DNA of 5,878 nt from NCBI GenBank assembly GCA_030052355.1, contig JASIGS010000437.1:1-5878 (forward strand), read 5' to 3'. This DNA is from Streptosporangiaceae bacterium (GTDB lineage: Bacteria > Actinomycetota > Actinomycetes > Streptosporangiales > Streptosporangiaceae). Positions 1-5,878 of the stretch are shown piece after piece. Both the position numbers and the translations under genes were made by a program. Every line of letters starts with the position of its first letter. Position 1 is the stretch's first letter. Below the pieces are notes generated by a model, which had not been told where the DNA came from, did not search any database, and was given only the letters and a program-made list of their open reading frames with translations.

Positions 1-1150
1 CGCGGACCGCGTCGGGGTCGGTGTCGTCCTGCAGGCGCGCGGCGAACGCGGTGACGGTGTTGTCGGCGTCGTAACGGGCCCGGTTGAACCGGCGGTCGAC
101 CCGGTGCTGGACGCGGCGGCGCAGCGGGTTGAACAGCGCGACGGCCGCCAGGGTGGCGGCGGCGACGGCGACCTGCGAGGTGAGGCCGAGCACCTGGGTG
201 GCCAGCAGCACCAGCCCGGCGTACAAGGCGACCAGGGTGCCGGTGACGATGGTGTAGGCCAGCGTGCGGCTGATGATCCGGTCAATGTCATACAGCCGGT
301 AGCGGAAGATTGCTACGGCCAGGCCTACCGGGAGCGCCGCAATGCCAATCCCGGACACGGCGTCCAGGGTCGCCTGCGCGGGTGCCGACATGTTCGGGTC
401 GATCGCCTGGATCGCCTGGGAGATGACCTGGCCGATGGCCAGGCCGCCGGCACCGGCCAGCAGCCACTTGAGCTGCTGGCGGCGGTCGCCCGAGGAGCGC
501 CGCCAGCTCAGCGCCTGCGCCATGACGAACGACAGCCAGAACGCCGCCAGGACCGGGCTGACGATCCTGGTGATCACGTCGATCCAGCTTGCCGGGTTGC
601 TGAGCGCAGCGAGCTGGCCGTCCGCCTCGACCTCGAGGTGGCGCCCGACGGAGACACGAAGAACCTCGCCGTACGCCGCGGCCGCGTAGCCGCCGAGGAT
701 CACCAGGTACAGCCGCAGCGGCCACCGCCAGCGCGGAGAGGGCAGGTGGCCGTCGGGGAACAGCAGGATCGCCAGCGGGAGCACGCCGAGCGCCCCGAAC
801 CAGGAATACGCCAGCAGCCACAGCAAGGGGCCAGTCGGGAGCCGGTAGCCGGGCATGCGCGCGAGCGTCGTGTACAGGCCGCTGTCGAGGAAGGACAGCT
901 CGAACGTCAGGCAACCCAGGACGAGCCAGCCGATCGGGTTGCGCGGCCGGCGGGTGGCCACGACGAAGCCGACGGTGCCGAACGCCAGCACTTCGATGAC
1001 GTTCTCGCCGCCGTTGGTGAGCACGCCCTGGCGGGTCAGCGTGTACAGCACGAACGAGGCAGCCGTCAGAAGGGCAATGACAACGATCAGGCCGGCCGCC
1101 ACGAGCACGGTGGGCCGGACGCCTGCGCGACTGCCCGGGACGGCGGTCAT
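1..1150 (-). CDS. Polytopic membrane protein, sensor/histidine-kinase-type N-terminal region (C-terminus outside window)
   Basis: The frame is open from ATG 1150 to the left edge, giving 383 residues with no stop. Hydrophobic segments, roughly: 14-38, 50-66, 73-93, 108-131, 146-161, 194-213, 228-246, 262-283, 297-321 and 325-340, so about ten membrane spans. Recognisable family marks are LLFPDGHLPSPRWRW (129-143), the charged loop RRSSGDRRQQLKWL (217-230), IFRYRLYDIDRIISRTLAYTIVTG (281-304), and NPLRRRVQHRVDRRFNRARYDAD (341-363). In actinobacteria these segments occur both in short standalone membrane proteins and as the sensor half of orphan histidine kinases. The region after FAARLQDD would decide and is not in the window. 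The ATG overlaps the oxidoreductase stop; AGGAACG about 8 bases upstream is a modest ribosome site, so translation may depend on coupling. The only complete competing minus-strand frame here (288-1193) is Arg/Pro-rich and lacks membrane character. Confidence 0.9.
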   Translation of the reverse strand, partial: MTAVPGSRAGVRPTVLVAAGLIVVIALLTAASFVLYTLTRQGVLTNGGENVIEVLAFGTVGFVVATRRPRNPIGWLVLGCLTFELSFLDSGLYTTLARMPGYRLPTGPLLWLLAYSWFGALGVLPLAILLFPDGHLPSPRWRWPLRLYLVILGGYAAAAYGEVLRVSVGRHLEVEADGQLAALSNPASWIDVITRIVSPVLAAFWLSFVMAQALSWRRSSGDRRQQLKWLLAGAGGLAIGQVISQAIQAIDPNMSAPAQATLDAVSGIGIAALPVGLAVAIFRYRLYDIDRIISRTLAYTIVTGTLVALYAGLVLLATQVLGLTSQVAVAAATLAAVALFNPLRRRVQHRVDRRFNRARYDADNTVTAFAARLQDDTDPDAVR

Positions 1151-2646
1151 GGCGGGCCGTTCCTGGCGGCGGCCAGCGCCGCCGCGTCGCCAAGCCCGAC
1201 CGTGGCGAGGTCCGGCTCCGTGCGGATCCCGAACACGTCCCGCAGCGCGGTCAGCGCGGCGAGCTCGCCGCAGCGGCCGTGCACACCGGGCAGCGGCGGC
1301 GTCGACGATGAGCACAGGTACACCCCGCGCGCCGGGGTGCGGTACGGGTTCCAGCGCGGGACGGGGCGGGCCACCGTCTGGCGCAGCGTCTGCGCGCCCG
1401 CCGCGATGTCGCCGCCGACGTAGTTCGGGTCGTACTGCTCGTACCCGGCGGCGGTGCGCACGGCGCGAGCCAGCACCAGGTCCCGGAAGCCCGGTGCGAA
1501 GCGCTCGAGCTGCGCCTCGACCGCCGCGGTCATGTCGACGTCCGAGCCGGACGGCACGTGACAGTAGGTCCACAGCACGTGCTGCCCGGCTGGCGCCCGG
1601 CCCGGGTCGACCGTGCACGGCTGCCCGGCGAGCACGTACGGCGAGGCCGGGTGGCGGCCAGCCGCGATGTCGGCCTCGGTCGCGGCGATCTCCTCGAACG
1701 ACCCGCCGAGATGGACGACGGCCGCGAGGCGGCAGGCCGCGTTCGTCCAGGGCACCGGCCCGGACAGCGCGAAGTCGATCTTGCACACTCCCGGGCCGTA
1801 CCGGAACCGCCGGAGCGCGCCCAGGTAGTGCGCGGGCAGCCGGTCGCCGGCGATGTTAGCGAGTGCCCGCGGCGCGACGTCGAGCAGGACGGCACGCGCG
1901 GACGGCAGCTCGCCGAGCGAGCTCACCCAGTGCCCGGTCTCCACCCGGCCGCCCGCTCCGACCACCGCTTCCCGCATGGTGTCGGTGATCCGGGCGCTGC
2001 CGCCCTGCACGAACGGCCAGCCGGGCTGGTGCCCGAGCGCGGTGAGCATGAGGCCGACGGCGCCGGTCGGCACGGCCGTCAGCGGCTGCATGCCGTGCGC
2101 GGCAGCGCCCGCCAGCAGCGCGCGGGCCTCCGGGGTGCGAAACCGCCGTGCCAGCCCGGCCGCACTGCGCAGGCCATGCAGCGCGAACGGAGCCAGGCCA
2201 CGCGGGTAGCGGGCCGGCGGCAGCCGGATCGGCGAGAGCAGCAGATCCGTGAACCCGCTGTCGGCCGCGGCCAGCGGCCCGATCAGCTTGCGGTAGGCAC
2301 GGGCGTCCGGCCCGAGGCGGTCCGCCGTGGCCCGCACCGACCGCGTGACCACCGCGGCGCGGCCGCCGTCCAGCGGGTGGGCGAACTCGACCTCCGCGTT
2401 CAGGAAGCGCACCCCGCGCGCCTCGAGCCCGAACCGCCGGAAGAACGGCGACACCGCGGCGAGCGGATGCGCGGTCGAGCACACGTCGTGCCGGAACCCC
2501 GGCAGCGTCAGCTCCTGCGTCCGGCAGCCGCCGCCGGTGCTGGCCGCCCCCTCGACGACCAGCACCCGCAGCCCGGCCGCCGTGAGTGTGACGGCCGCGG
2601 CCAGCCCGTTCGGCCCGCTGCCGACGACGACCGCGTCGTAGTCCAC
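1147..2646 (-). CDS. FAD-dependent oxidoreductase, COG1233 phytoene dehydrogenase/PYROXD2-like
   Basis: A 499-residue flavoprotein of the amine oxidase/CrtI superfamily, near the usual ~500 residues. The N-terminal Rossmann motif is VVVGSGPNGLAAA (6-18, GxGxxG), with E32 closing the dinucleotide fold and GGGCRT (38-43) following. The segment FRHDVCSTAHPL (51-62) is typical of the family. Late motifs are YDPNYVGGDI (405-414) and the C-terminal FAD-site segment GVYLCSSSTPPLPGVHGRCGELAA (441-464). Such enzymes dehydrogenate or isomerise hydrophobic polyenes or related substrates, or act as redox chaperones. The substrate cannot be read from sequence, and no phytoene synthase or other carotenoid gene is present. 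The GTG at 2646 is chosen because AGGGGGG lies 7 bases upstream and the Rossmann strand begins at residue 5. The Ala-rich tail after residue 470 is unremarkable. The stop overlaps the membrane protein start (ATGA, 1147-1150). Confidence 0.93.
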   Translation of the reverse strand: MDYDAVVVGSGPNGLAAAVTLTAAGLRVLVVEGAASTGGGCRTQELTLPGFRHDVCSTAHPLAAVSPFFRRFGLEARGVRFLNAEVEFAHPLDGGRAAVVTRSVRATADRLGPDARAYRKLIGPLAAADSGFTDLLLSPIRLPPARYPRGLAPFALHGLRSAAGLARRFRTPEARALLAGAAAHGMQPLTAVPTGAVGLMLTALGHQPGWPFVQGGSARITDTMREAVVGAGGRVETGHWVSSLGELPSARAVLLDVAPRALANIAGDRLPAHYLGALRRFRYGPGVCKIDFALSGPVPWTNAACRLAAVVHLGGSFEEIAATEADIAAGRHPASPYVLAGQPCTVDPGRAPAGQHVLWTYCHVPSGSDVDMTAAVEAQLERFAPGFRDLVLARAVRTAAGYEQYDPNYVGGDIAAGAQTLRQTVARPVPRWNPYRTPARGVYLCSSSTPPLPGVHGRCGELAALTALRDVFGIRTEPDLATVGLGDAAALAAARNGPP

Positions 2647-2660
2647 CGGCGTTCCCCCCT
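2647..2660 (-). promoter_or_regulatory. G-run ribosome binding site deciding a GTG start
   Basis: AGGGGGG at 2660-2654 (minus strand) stands 7 bases before the GTG at 2646, which supports GTG as the start of the oxidoreductase. It is part of an 11-base string shared with the site upstream of the preceding gene. Confidence 0.7.
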
Positions 2661-2672
2661 AATGCGGTGCGC

Positions 2673-3533
2673 TCAGCCCGCCGTCACGTCCTCGCGGCGG
2701 CGCCGGGAACGACGGCCCGCGGGGTCGGTGACGGTCTGCAGCACGCTGCGGATCATCGAGTTGTGCCAGACGTTGCCGGCGTTGCGCCACTGGCGGCGGT
2801 TGTCCACCCAGCTGCCGTGCACCGTGACGACGGGCGACTCGACGCCCAGCCGCCGGCCCAGGGCCGTCAGCGTCGCGATCCAGAAGCTGTCTTCCTTGCG
2901 GTACCCGCCGAGCGTCAGGGCTATCTCGTACAGCGGGTCGTTGGCCCGGAACAGGGCCTGCGCCTGGACGATGGTCGTGTCGCCGGAACGCTCGGCGGAA
3001 AACGTGATCCAGCCAGCGAACATGTGCCCCTGCGGGGTCATGAGCGTGAAGGACTCGGCGTCCGCGTACAGCACCATGACCCCGGTCGACAGCTTGACGC
3101 CGCCGACCGCGATGTCGAGCAGCGCTACCTCGCCCGGCCGGATGCCGGTGAGCGGGCCGGCGAACTTGTTGCCCGTCGGCCAGAACTCGGGAAAGTGCTC
3201 CCGCCAGAGGGCGATAGCGGCCGTCGGCTCGACACCGGCTCCGACGTCCATCCGGTAGCTCTTCTGCTGCATCTTGCCGAAGCCCTGGACCGGCCCGGTG
3301 AGCCGCCGGCCGGCCACGTTGGTGCCGCGGACTCCCTCGCGCGGTCCTACCTGCAGCCGGTCAACCTTGGTGGCCCAGTTGGCCGCGTCCCGCGGGGCCG
3401 TCGCGCTCGGCTCCTCCGGCGGCGCGCTCCCGGACGCCACGTCCGGCGGCACCGGAACCGACGTCGCCTCCTTCAGGCTCAGCTCGATCTCCACGGCCGA
3501 GGCCGCCGCCTCGGGTCCGGTCTGCTCGCTCAT
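2673..3533 (-). CDS. Conserved protein of unknown function (possibly DUF1990/SRPBCC-like)
   Basis: A 286-residue soluble protein whose function I cannot name. Residues 1-50 are Ala/Pro/Ser/Glu-rich with no signal peptide or membrane segment, and are probably a disordered leader. The folded core begins near W53 (WATKVDRLQVGPREG). It includes GRRLTGPVQGFGKMQQKSYRM (75-95), FPEFWPTGNKFAGPLTGIRPGEVALLD (114-140), LSTGVMVLYADAESFTLMTPQGHMFAGWITFSAE (148-181), ALFRANDPLYEIALTLGG (193-210) and RRQWRNAGNVWHN (246-258). The alternating hydrophobic strands and the FTLMTPQGHMFAGW segment recall DUF1990/SRPBCC-type lipid-binding barrels, but this is only a resemblance. The C-terminus (RRSRRRRED, 274-282) is strongly basic and could contact nucleic acid or membrane phosphate. 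AAGGGGGG lies 6 bases before the ATG at 3533. It sits 20 bases after STAS copy 2 and 26 before the oxidoreductase gene, so it is probably cotranscribed with both. It is the least explained gene here. Confidence 0.85.
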   Translation of the reverse strand: MSEQTGPEAAASAVEIELSLKEATSVPVPPDVASGSAPPEEPSATAPRDAANWATKVDRLQVGPREGVRGTNVAGRRLTGPVQGFGKMQQKSYRMDVGAGVEPTAAIALWREHFPEFWPTGNKFAGPLTGIRPGEVALLDIAVGGVKLSTGVMVLYADAESFTLMTPQGHMFAGWITFSAERSGDTTIVQAQALFRANDPLYEIALTLGGYRKEDSFWIATLTALGRRLGVESPVVTVHGSWVDNRRQWRNAGNVWHNSMIRSVLQTVTDPAGRRSRRRREDVTAG

Positions 3534-3547
3534 GACGTTCCCCCCTT
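3534..3547 (-). promoter_or_regulatory. G-run ribosome binding site of the unknown-function gene
   Basis: The minus strand reads AAGGGGGG at 3547-3540, 6 bases before ATG 3533. The 11-base string AGGGGGGAACG (3546-3536) recurs exactly before the next gene (2660-2650). Confidence 0.7.
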
Positions 3548-3553
3548 ACCGGG

Positions 3554-3907
3554 TCAGCTCGCCACGCCCGCGAGCGCGGCCGTTTCGCTGTCGTAAATGG
3601 TGATCGCCTCGTCCAGCCGGGTGAGTTCGAAGATCTCCCGGTAGTGGGTGCTGAGGCCGAAGGCGGCGAGCTGCTGCCGCTGCCGGTTCGCGCGGACGAG
3701 CAGGGTCACGAGCATGCCGATGCCGCCGCTGTTCATGTACTCCAGGCCGCCGAAGTTGAGCACTAACCTGCTCGCCGCCGCGCCTGCCGTCTCATAGGCC
3801 GACATCAGTACCGGCTCGCACGCCGCCGTGACATCGCCCTTGATGTCCACGACGGCGACCGAATCGCCGACGTGGCGCACATCCATCGTGACTGCCGAGG
3901 TGCCCAT
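3554..3907 (-). CDS. STAS-domain anti-anti-sigma-type antagonist, copy 2
   Basis: A 117-residue STAS protein, a tandem paralogue of the gene before it. Both carry GLS-x-HYREIF followed by a TRL segment, and both place the candidate phospho-Ser at residue 60 (EYMNSGGIGML, 56-66). The loop here is NSGG instead of NSTG, and the C-terminus (DEAITIYDSETAALAGVAS) has diverged, so the two may differ in kinase affinity or partner. The ATG at 3907 is chosen because AGGGAGGG lies 6 bases upstream. The reading frame stays open further upstream across copy 1, but that part is Arg-rich and has no STAS character, so it is an antisense-like shadow in another frame. The gap to copy 1 is 35 bases and to the next gene 20 bases. 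The role as an antagonist is family knowledge; a separate partner is inference. Confidence 0.92.
   Translation of the reverse strand: MGTSAVTMDVRHVGDSVAVVDIKGDVTAACEPVLMSAYETAGAAASRLVLNFGGLEYMNSGGIGMLVTLLVRANRQRQQLAAFGLSTHYREIFELTRLDEAITIYDSETAALAGVAS
3627..3643 (+). repeat. 17-base direct repeat, copy in STAS 2
   Basis: Second copy of the repeat at 4028-4044, in the same codon phase of the second STAS gene. The 401-base offset matches the spacing of the two genes. Confidence 0.75.
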
Positions 3908-3921
3908 CTGATTCCCTCCCT
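3908..3921 (-). promoter_or_regulatory. Ribosome binding site of STAS copy 2
   Basis: The minus strand reads AGGGAGGG at 3921-3914, followed by 6 bases and then ATG at 3907. It fixes the start of STAS copy 2 at this ATG rather than the internal ATG at codon 8 or the far upstream end of the open frame. Confidence 0.8.
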
Positions 3922-3942
3922 GAAATCCGAGGGGCAGCGCCG

Positions 3943-4308
3943 TCAAGCCGTCGCCGCCCCGTTGCGCTCGCTCACGACGTCGTCGAGGTCGGGAAAGAGC
4001 TCGATGAAGTCGGAGAGCCTGGTGATGTCGAAGATCTCCCGGTAATGCGGGGACAGTCCGCAGGCGGCGACCGAGCGGCTCTCGGCCCGTGCCCTGGCCA
4101 GCACGCTGATGATCAGCGCGATACCGGTCGAGTTGATGTAGTCCACGGCCCCGAAGTCGAGCGCGACGGTGCGCGCCCGGCCGTCGGCCACCGCGTCCTG
4201 GTACGCGGTCGTCAGCGTCTGCGCCGCCGAGCCGTCCACCTCCCCGGACAGCTCGATGACGGCGACCGTGCCGATGGTGCGCGTCCTCGCGGCGCATGCA
4301 CTGTTCAT
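3943..4308 (-). CDS. STAS-domain anti-anti-sigma-type antagonist, copy 1
   Basis: A 121-residue protein that is essentially one STAS domain, the SpoIIAA/RsbV fold. In this family the unphosphorylated form binds the kinase and frees its target. Visible features are the first strands (VAVIELSGEVDG, 15-26), the strand before the active loop (TVALDFGAVDYI, 47-58), the loop NSTGIALI (59-66), and a C-terminal GLSPHYREIFDITRLSDFI (84-102). Ser60 aligns with the phosphorylated Ser58 of Bacillus subtilis SpoIIAA, but the preceding residue is Asn59 rather than Asp. The ATG at 4308 has GAGGGAG at 4316-4322 (7-base spacing) and overlaps the kinase stop (ATGA), so the start is secure. It is a close paralogue of the next gene. 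It is probably a substrate of the adjacent kinase and phosphatase, which is inferred from gene order. Confidence 0.93.
   Translation of the reverse strand: MNSACAARTRTIGTVAVIELSGEVDGSAAQTLTTAYQDAVADGRARTVALDFGAVDYINSTGIALIISVLARARAESRSVAACGLSPHYREIFDITRLSDFIELFPDLDDVVSERNGAATA
4028..4044 (+). repeat. 17-base direct repeat, copy in STAS 1
   Basis: TCGAAGATCTCCCGGTA is identical to 3627-3643. On the minus strand it encodes the conserved YREIF segment of both STAS proteins, so it is a remnant of gene duplication or of protein-level constraint rather than a mobile or regulatory repeat. Confidence 0.75.
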
Positions 4309-4772
4309 TGCCCAGCTCCCTCGGCTGCCGGGGCAGCGGTGTGCATGGTCAGCCAGACCGTGTGCCGCGCCCCCTCGGTGGTGACGTCCATGTGGTCGAC
4401 CATGTTGCGGATCAGGAACAGGCCCCAGCCGCGCGGGCTCTGCCTGCCCTCGAGCTTGCCGGCGAGGTCGGGCTCCTCGGCGCTGAAGTCCGCCGCGCCG
4501 CCCGAGTCGCTGATGCCGACGACGATGTCGGTGCTGGACTGCAGCACCTCGACCTCGACAGGGATCTCGACCTGGTAGTGGTTGCCGTGCTCGATCGCGT
4601 TCATGGCTGCCTCGGCGACGGCCGTCTTCAGCCGCTCCAGCCGCGCCGCCGTCAGTCCCCGCCCGGTCACCGCCTCGGTCACCTTCGCCAGGGCCAGCCG
4701 CTCGTTGCCTGGCTCGCTCGGGACGGCGAACGCGGCGAGACGGCGCGGCGCGGGTGCCGCCGAACTGGTCAT
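4305..4772 (-). CDS. RsbW/SpoIIAB-like anti-sigma factor serine kinase (HATPase)
   Basis: A 155-residue single-domain GHKL ATPase. Family members bind a sigma factor or other target and phosphorylate a Ser on STAS antagonists. ATP-site motifs are visible: N-box EAAMNAIEHGN with E54, N58 and H62; G1 box DSGG (89-92); G2 box RGWGLFLIRNMVD (114-126). The length is usual for RsbW-like kinases, and no His-kinase dimerisation domain precedes the ATPase. The first ~12 residues are Ala/Pro-rich and probably disordered. The ATG at 4772 has a strong GAGGAGG ribosome site (4780-4786, 7-base spacing) inside the phosphatase gene and overlaps its stop by 4 bases. The 3' end overlaps the first STAS gene the same way, which suggests translational coupling and fixed stoichiometry. 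The target is not visible; it may be a sigma factor elsewhere or a non-sigma partner. Confidence 0.93.
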   Translation of the reverse strand: MTSSAAPAPRRLAAFAVPSEPGNERLALAKVTEAVTGRGLTAARLERLKTAVAEAAMNAIEHGNHYQVEIPVEVEVLQSSTDIVVGISDSGGAADFSAEEPDLAGKLEGRQSPRGWGLFLIRNMVDHMDVTTEGARHTVWLTMHTAAPAAEGAGQ

Positions 4773-5878
4773 CGGGCGGCCTCCTCGTTGCCGGCTTGCC
4801 CGGCGTGCCAGGCGGCAGCGGAGCGCTCCAGGGTGACCAGCGTGATGTCGTCTTCTTGCTCGTAATCAGCGCCGGTGAACTCGCGCAGTTCGGCCAGGCA
4901 CTGGTCGATCAGGTCGGCGCCGACCGCGCCTTTGGCCACCAGGGCAGAAACTCGCGGGAAGCCGAACATCTCACGGTCCGGCCCGTGCGCCTCGGCTAGC
5001 CCGTCGCTGTGCAGCAGCGCGCAGTCGCCGGGACGGAACTCAAAGGACCGCTCGTCGTATGTCATGCCGGGCATCAGGCCGAGCGGCATGCCGCGGGCCC
5101 GCAATTCGGCGATCCCGCTGGCCGTGCGCACGTACGGAACGTCATGCCCGGCGTTGGCGAAGACCACCGCACCGCTGGCGGGGTCGAGCACCATGCAGAG
5201 GCAGGTGACGAACATGTGCGCCGGTATGTCGGCGCAGAGCAGGTCGTTGACCTGCGCGAGCACGGCGCCGGGCGAGATCAGCCGCGGCGCGGCGGCCCGC
5301 AGCAGCGCGTGCGTGCTGGCCATGACCAGCGCCGCGGGGATGCCCTTGTCGGTCACGTCGCCGACGACGCACATCACTGTGCCGTCTGGCAGCGGGATGA
5401 AGTCGTAGAAGTCGCCGCCCACCGTCCGTGCCGGGCGGTAGAAGGCGGCCACGTTCCAGCCGGGCAGGTCCGGCAGGCTGGACGGCAGGAACTGCTGCTG
5501 GATGATCTGCGCGATCTTCAGTTCCTGTTCGATGCGCTCCCGGCTGCGCGCCTCCGCCTGCTGCTCGCGGACGAGCTGGCCTACCCGCATCGCCGGGGCG
5601 GCGTACCCGGCGAGCGCCGTGAGCAGCCGCTTGTCTTCCGAGGAGTAGCCGCGCTCGGACCGGCGCGGGCCGAGGCTCAGCATGCCGACGAGGCTGCCCG
5701 AGGAGATCAGCGGGATCACGAGCACAGAGCCCGCGGCGCGCAGCGCAGTCACGCCGGGCGAGTCCAGCTGGAGCGTCGTGATGTCGACGGCCTGGGCGTG
5801 GCTGAGCAGGTACGCAACGAGCGGGTCGTTCGCCGTCAGGTCGATGTCGGGGCCGGTCAGGACCGTCGCGACCGCCGA
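4769..5878 (-). CDS. GAF domain plus SpoIIE-type PP2C serine phosphatase (N-terminus outside window)
   Basis: Likely a cytoplasmic metal-dependent phosphatase that dephosphorylates the STAS proteins encoded just downstream, the RsbU/SpoIIE role in partner switching. The frame is open to the right edge, so 369 residues are visible and the true start lies outside. The GTG at 5752 is not a convincing start, because the 42 codons before it read as coherent GAF sequence (DIDLTANDPLVAYLL). In visible numbering, residues about 1-98 are the C-terminal part of a GAF sensor domain (LVIPLISSGSLVGMLSLGPR). Residues about 99-132 are a charged helical linker (REQQAEARSRERIEQELKIA, then QQQFLP). The PP2C domain follows, with metal-site motifs GGDFYD (154-159), GDVTDKG (173-179), NAGH (242-245), HSDG (291-294 region) and a terminal DDITLV (343-348). 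All expected acidic residues are present, so it should be active. The stop overlaps the next start (ATGA, 4769-4772). Family assignment is firm; the substrate is inferred from context. Confidence 0.95.
   Translation of the reverse strand, partial: SAVATVLTGPDIDLTANDPLVAYLLSHAQAVDITTLQLDSPGVTALRAAGSVLVIPLISSGSLVGMLSLGPRRSERGYSSEDKRLLTALAGYAAPAMRVGQLVREQQAEARSRERIEQELKIAQIIQQQFLPSSLPDLPGWNVAAFYRPARTVGGDFYDFIPLPDGTVMCVVGDVTDKGIPAALVMASTHALLRAAAPRLISPGAVLAQVNDLLCADIPAHMFVTCLCMVLDPASGAVVFANAGHDVPYVRTASGIAELRARGMPLGLMPGMTYDERSFEFRPGDCALLHSDGLAEAHGPDREMFGFPRVSALVAKGAVGADLIDQCLAELREFTGADYEQEDDITLVTLERSAAAWHAGQAGNEEAAR

Noticed and set aside
288..1193. 301-codon minus-strand open frame
   Set aside because: It is out of frame with the membrane protein read from ATG 1150. 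Its product is Arg/Pro-rich and lacks hydrophobic segments, while the alternative frame has about ten of them.
104..1423. 439-codon open frame on the plus strand
   Set aside because: It is antisense to the membrane protein and the oxidoreductase 3' end, has low-complexity Gln/Arg/Gly-rich composition and no domain motif. The minus strand gives clear membrane spans and FAD motifs over the same bases.
1147..2646. Carotenoid biosynthesis cluster (crtI assignment)
   Set aside because: Only a family-level match to COG1233 is visible. No other carotenoid gene is present and the C-terminal motif deviates, so a crt gene symbol is not justified.
1558..3258. 566-codon open frame on the plus strand
   Set aside because: It lies antisense to the oxidoreductase and the unknown-function gene, is Arg/Pro/Gly-rich without recognisable motifs, and is the usual by-product of strong G/C third-position bias.
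3908..3942. Possible promoter or terminator between the two STAS genes
   Set aside because: The 35-base gap holds a ribosome site and no convincing -35/-10 pair or stem-loop with a T-run. It is too short to support a separate unit.
3908..4297. N-terminal extension of STAS copy 2 to about 247 residues
   Set aside because: The added part is a shifted-frame reading of STAS copy 1, rich in Arg and Gly. The AGGGAGGG site before ATG 3907 marks the real start.
5750..5752. GTG as the start of the phosphatase
   Set aside because: The frame continues upstream with coherent GAF-domain sequence to the window edge, so this GTG is an internal Val codon.

Overview
The window is very GC-rich (my estimate is about 70%, not counted) and looks like chromosomal DNA of a high-GC actinobacterium. 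Evidence for this is the strong G/C third-position bias, GTG as well as ATG starts, stacked overlapping genes, and protein families (GAF-SpoIIE phosphatase, RsbW-like kinase, NS-type STAS proteins, RYRLYDIDRIISRTLAY membrane proteins) that are typical of that phylum. I cannot assign a genus.

All seven genes I can support lie on the minus strand and read from right to left. In order of transcription they are: (1) a GAF plus SpoIIE-type PP2C phosphatase, 5' end outside the window; (2) an RsbW/SpoIIAB-like HATPase kinase; (3) a STAS anti-anti-sigma-type protein; (4) a second, paralogous STAS protein; (5) a conserved protein of unknown function with a low-complexity N-terminus; (6) a COG1233 (phytoene dehydrogenase/PYROXD2-like) FAD oxidoreductase; (7) a polytopic membrane protein, 3' end outside the window. 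Three junctions are 4-base ATGA stop/start overlaps and the other three gaps are 20, 26 and 35 bases. The set is therefore very likely one operon with its promoter to the right of the window. There is no gene-free stretch longer than 35 bases, and I see no RNA gene, mobile element, CRISPR array, internal promoter or terminator.

Genes 1 to 4 form a complete partner-switching circuit: a sensor phosphatase, a Ser kinase and two phosphorylatable antagonists. No sigma factor or other output protein is visible. Genes 5 to 7 have no established link to partner switching. Their tight coupling to it suggests that the switch and a redox/membrane function are made together, but this is inference. The most useful points for follow-up are this pairing, the tandem STAS duplication with Asn in place of the usual Asp before the phosphorylatable Ser, and the uncharacterised gene 5.
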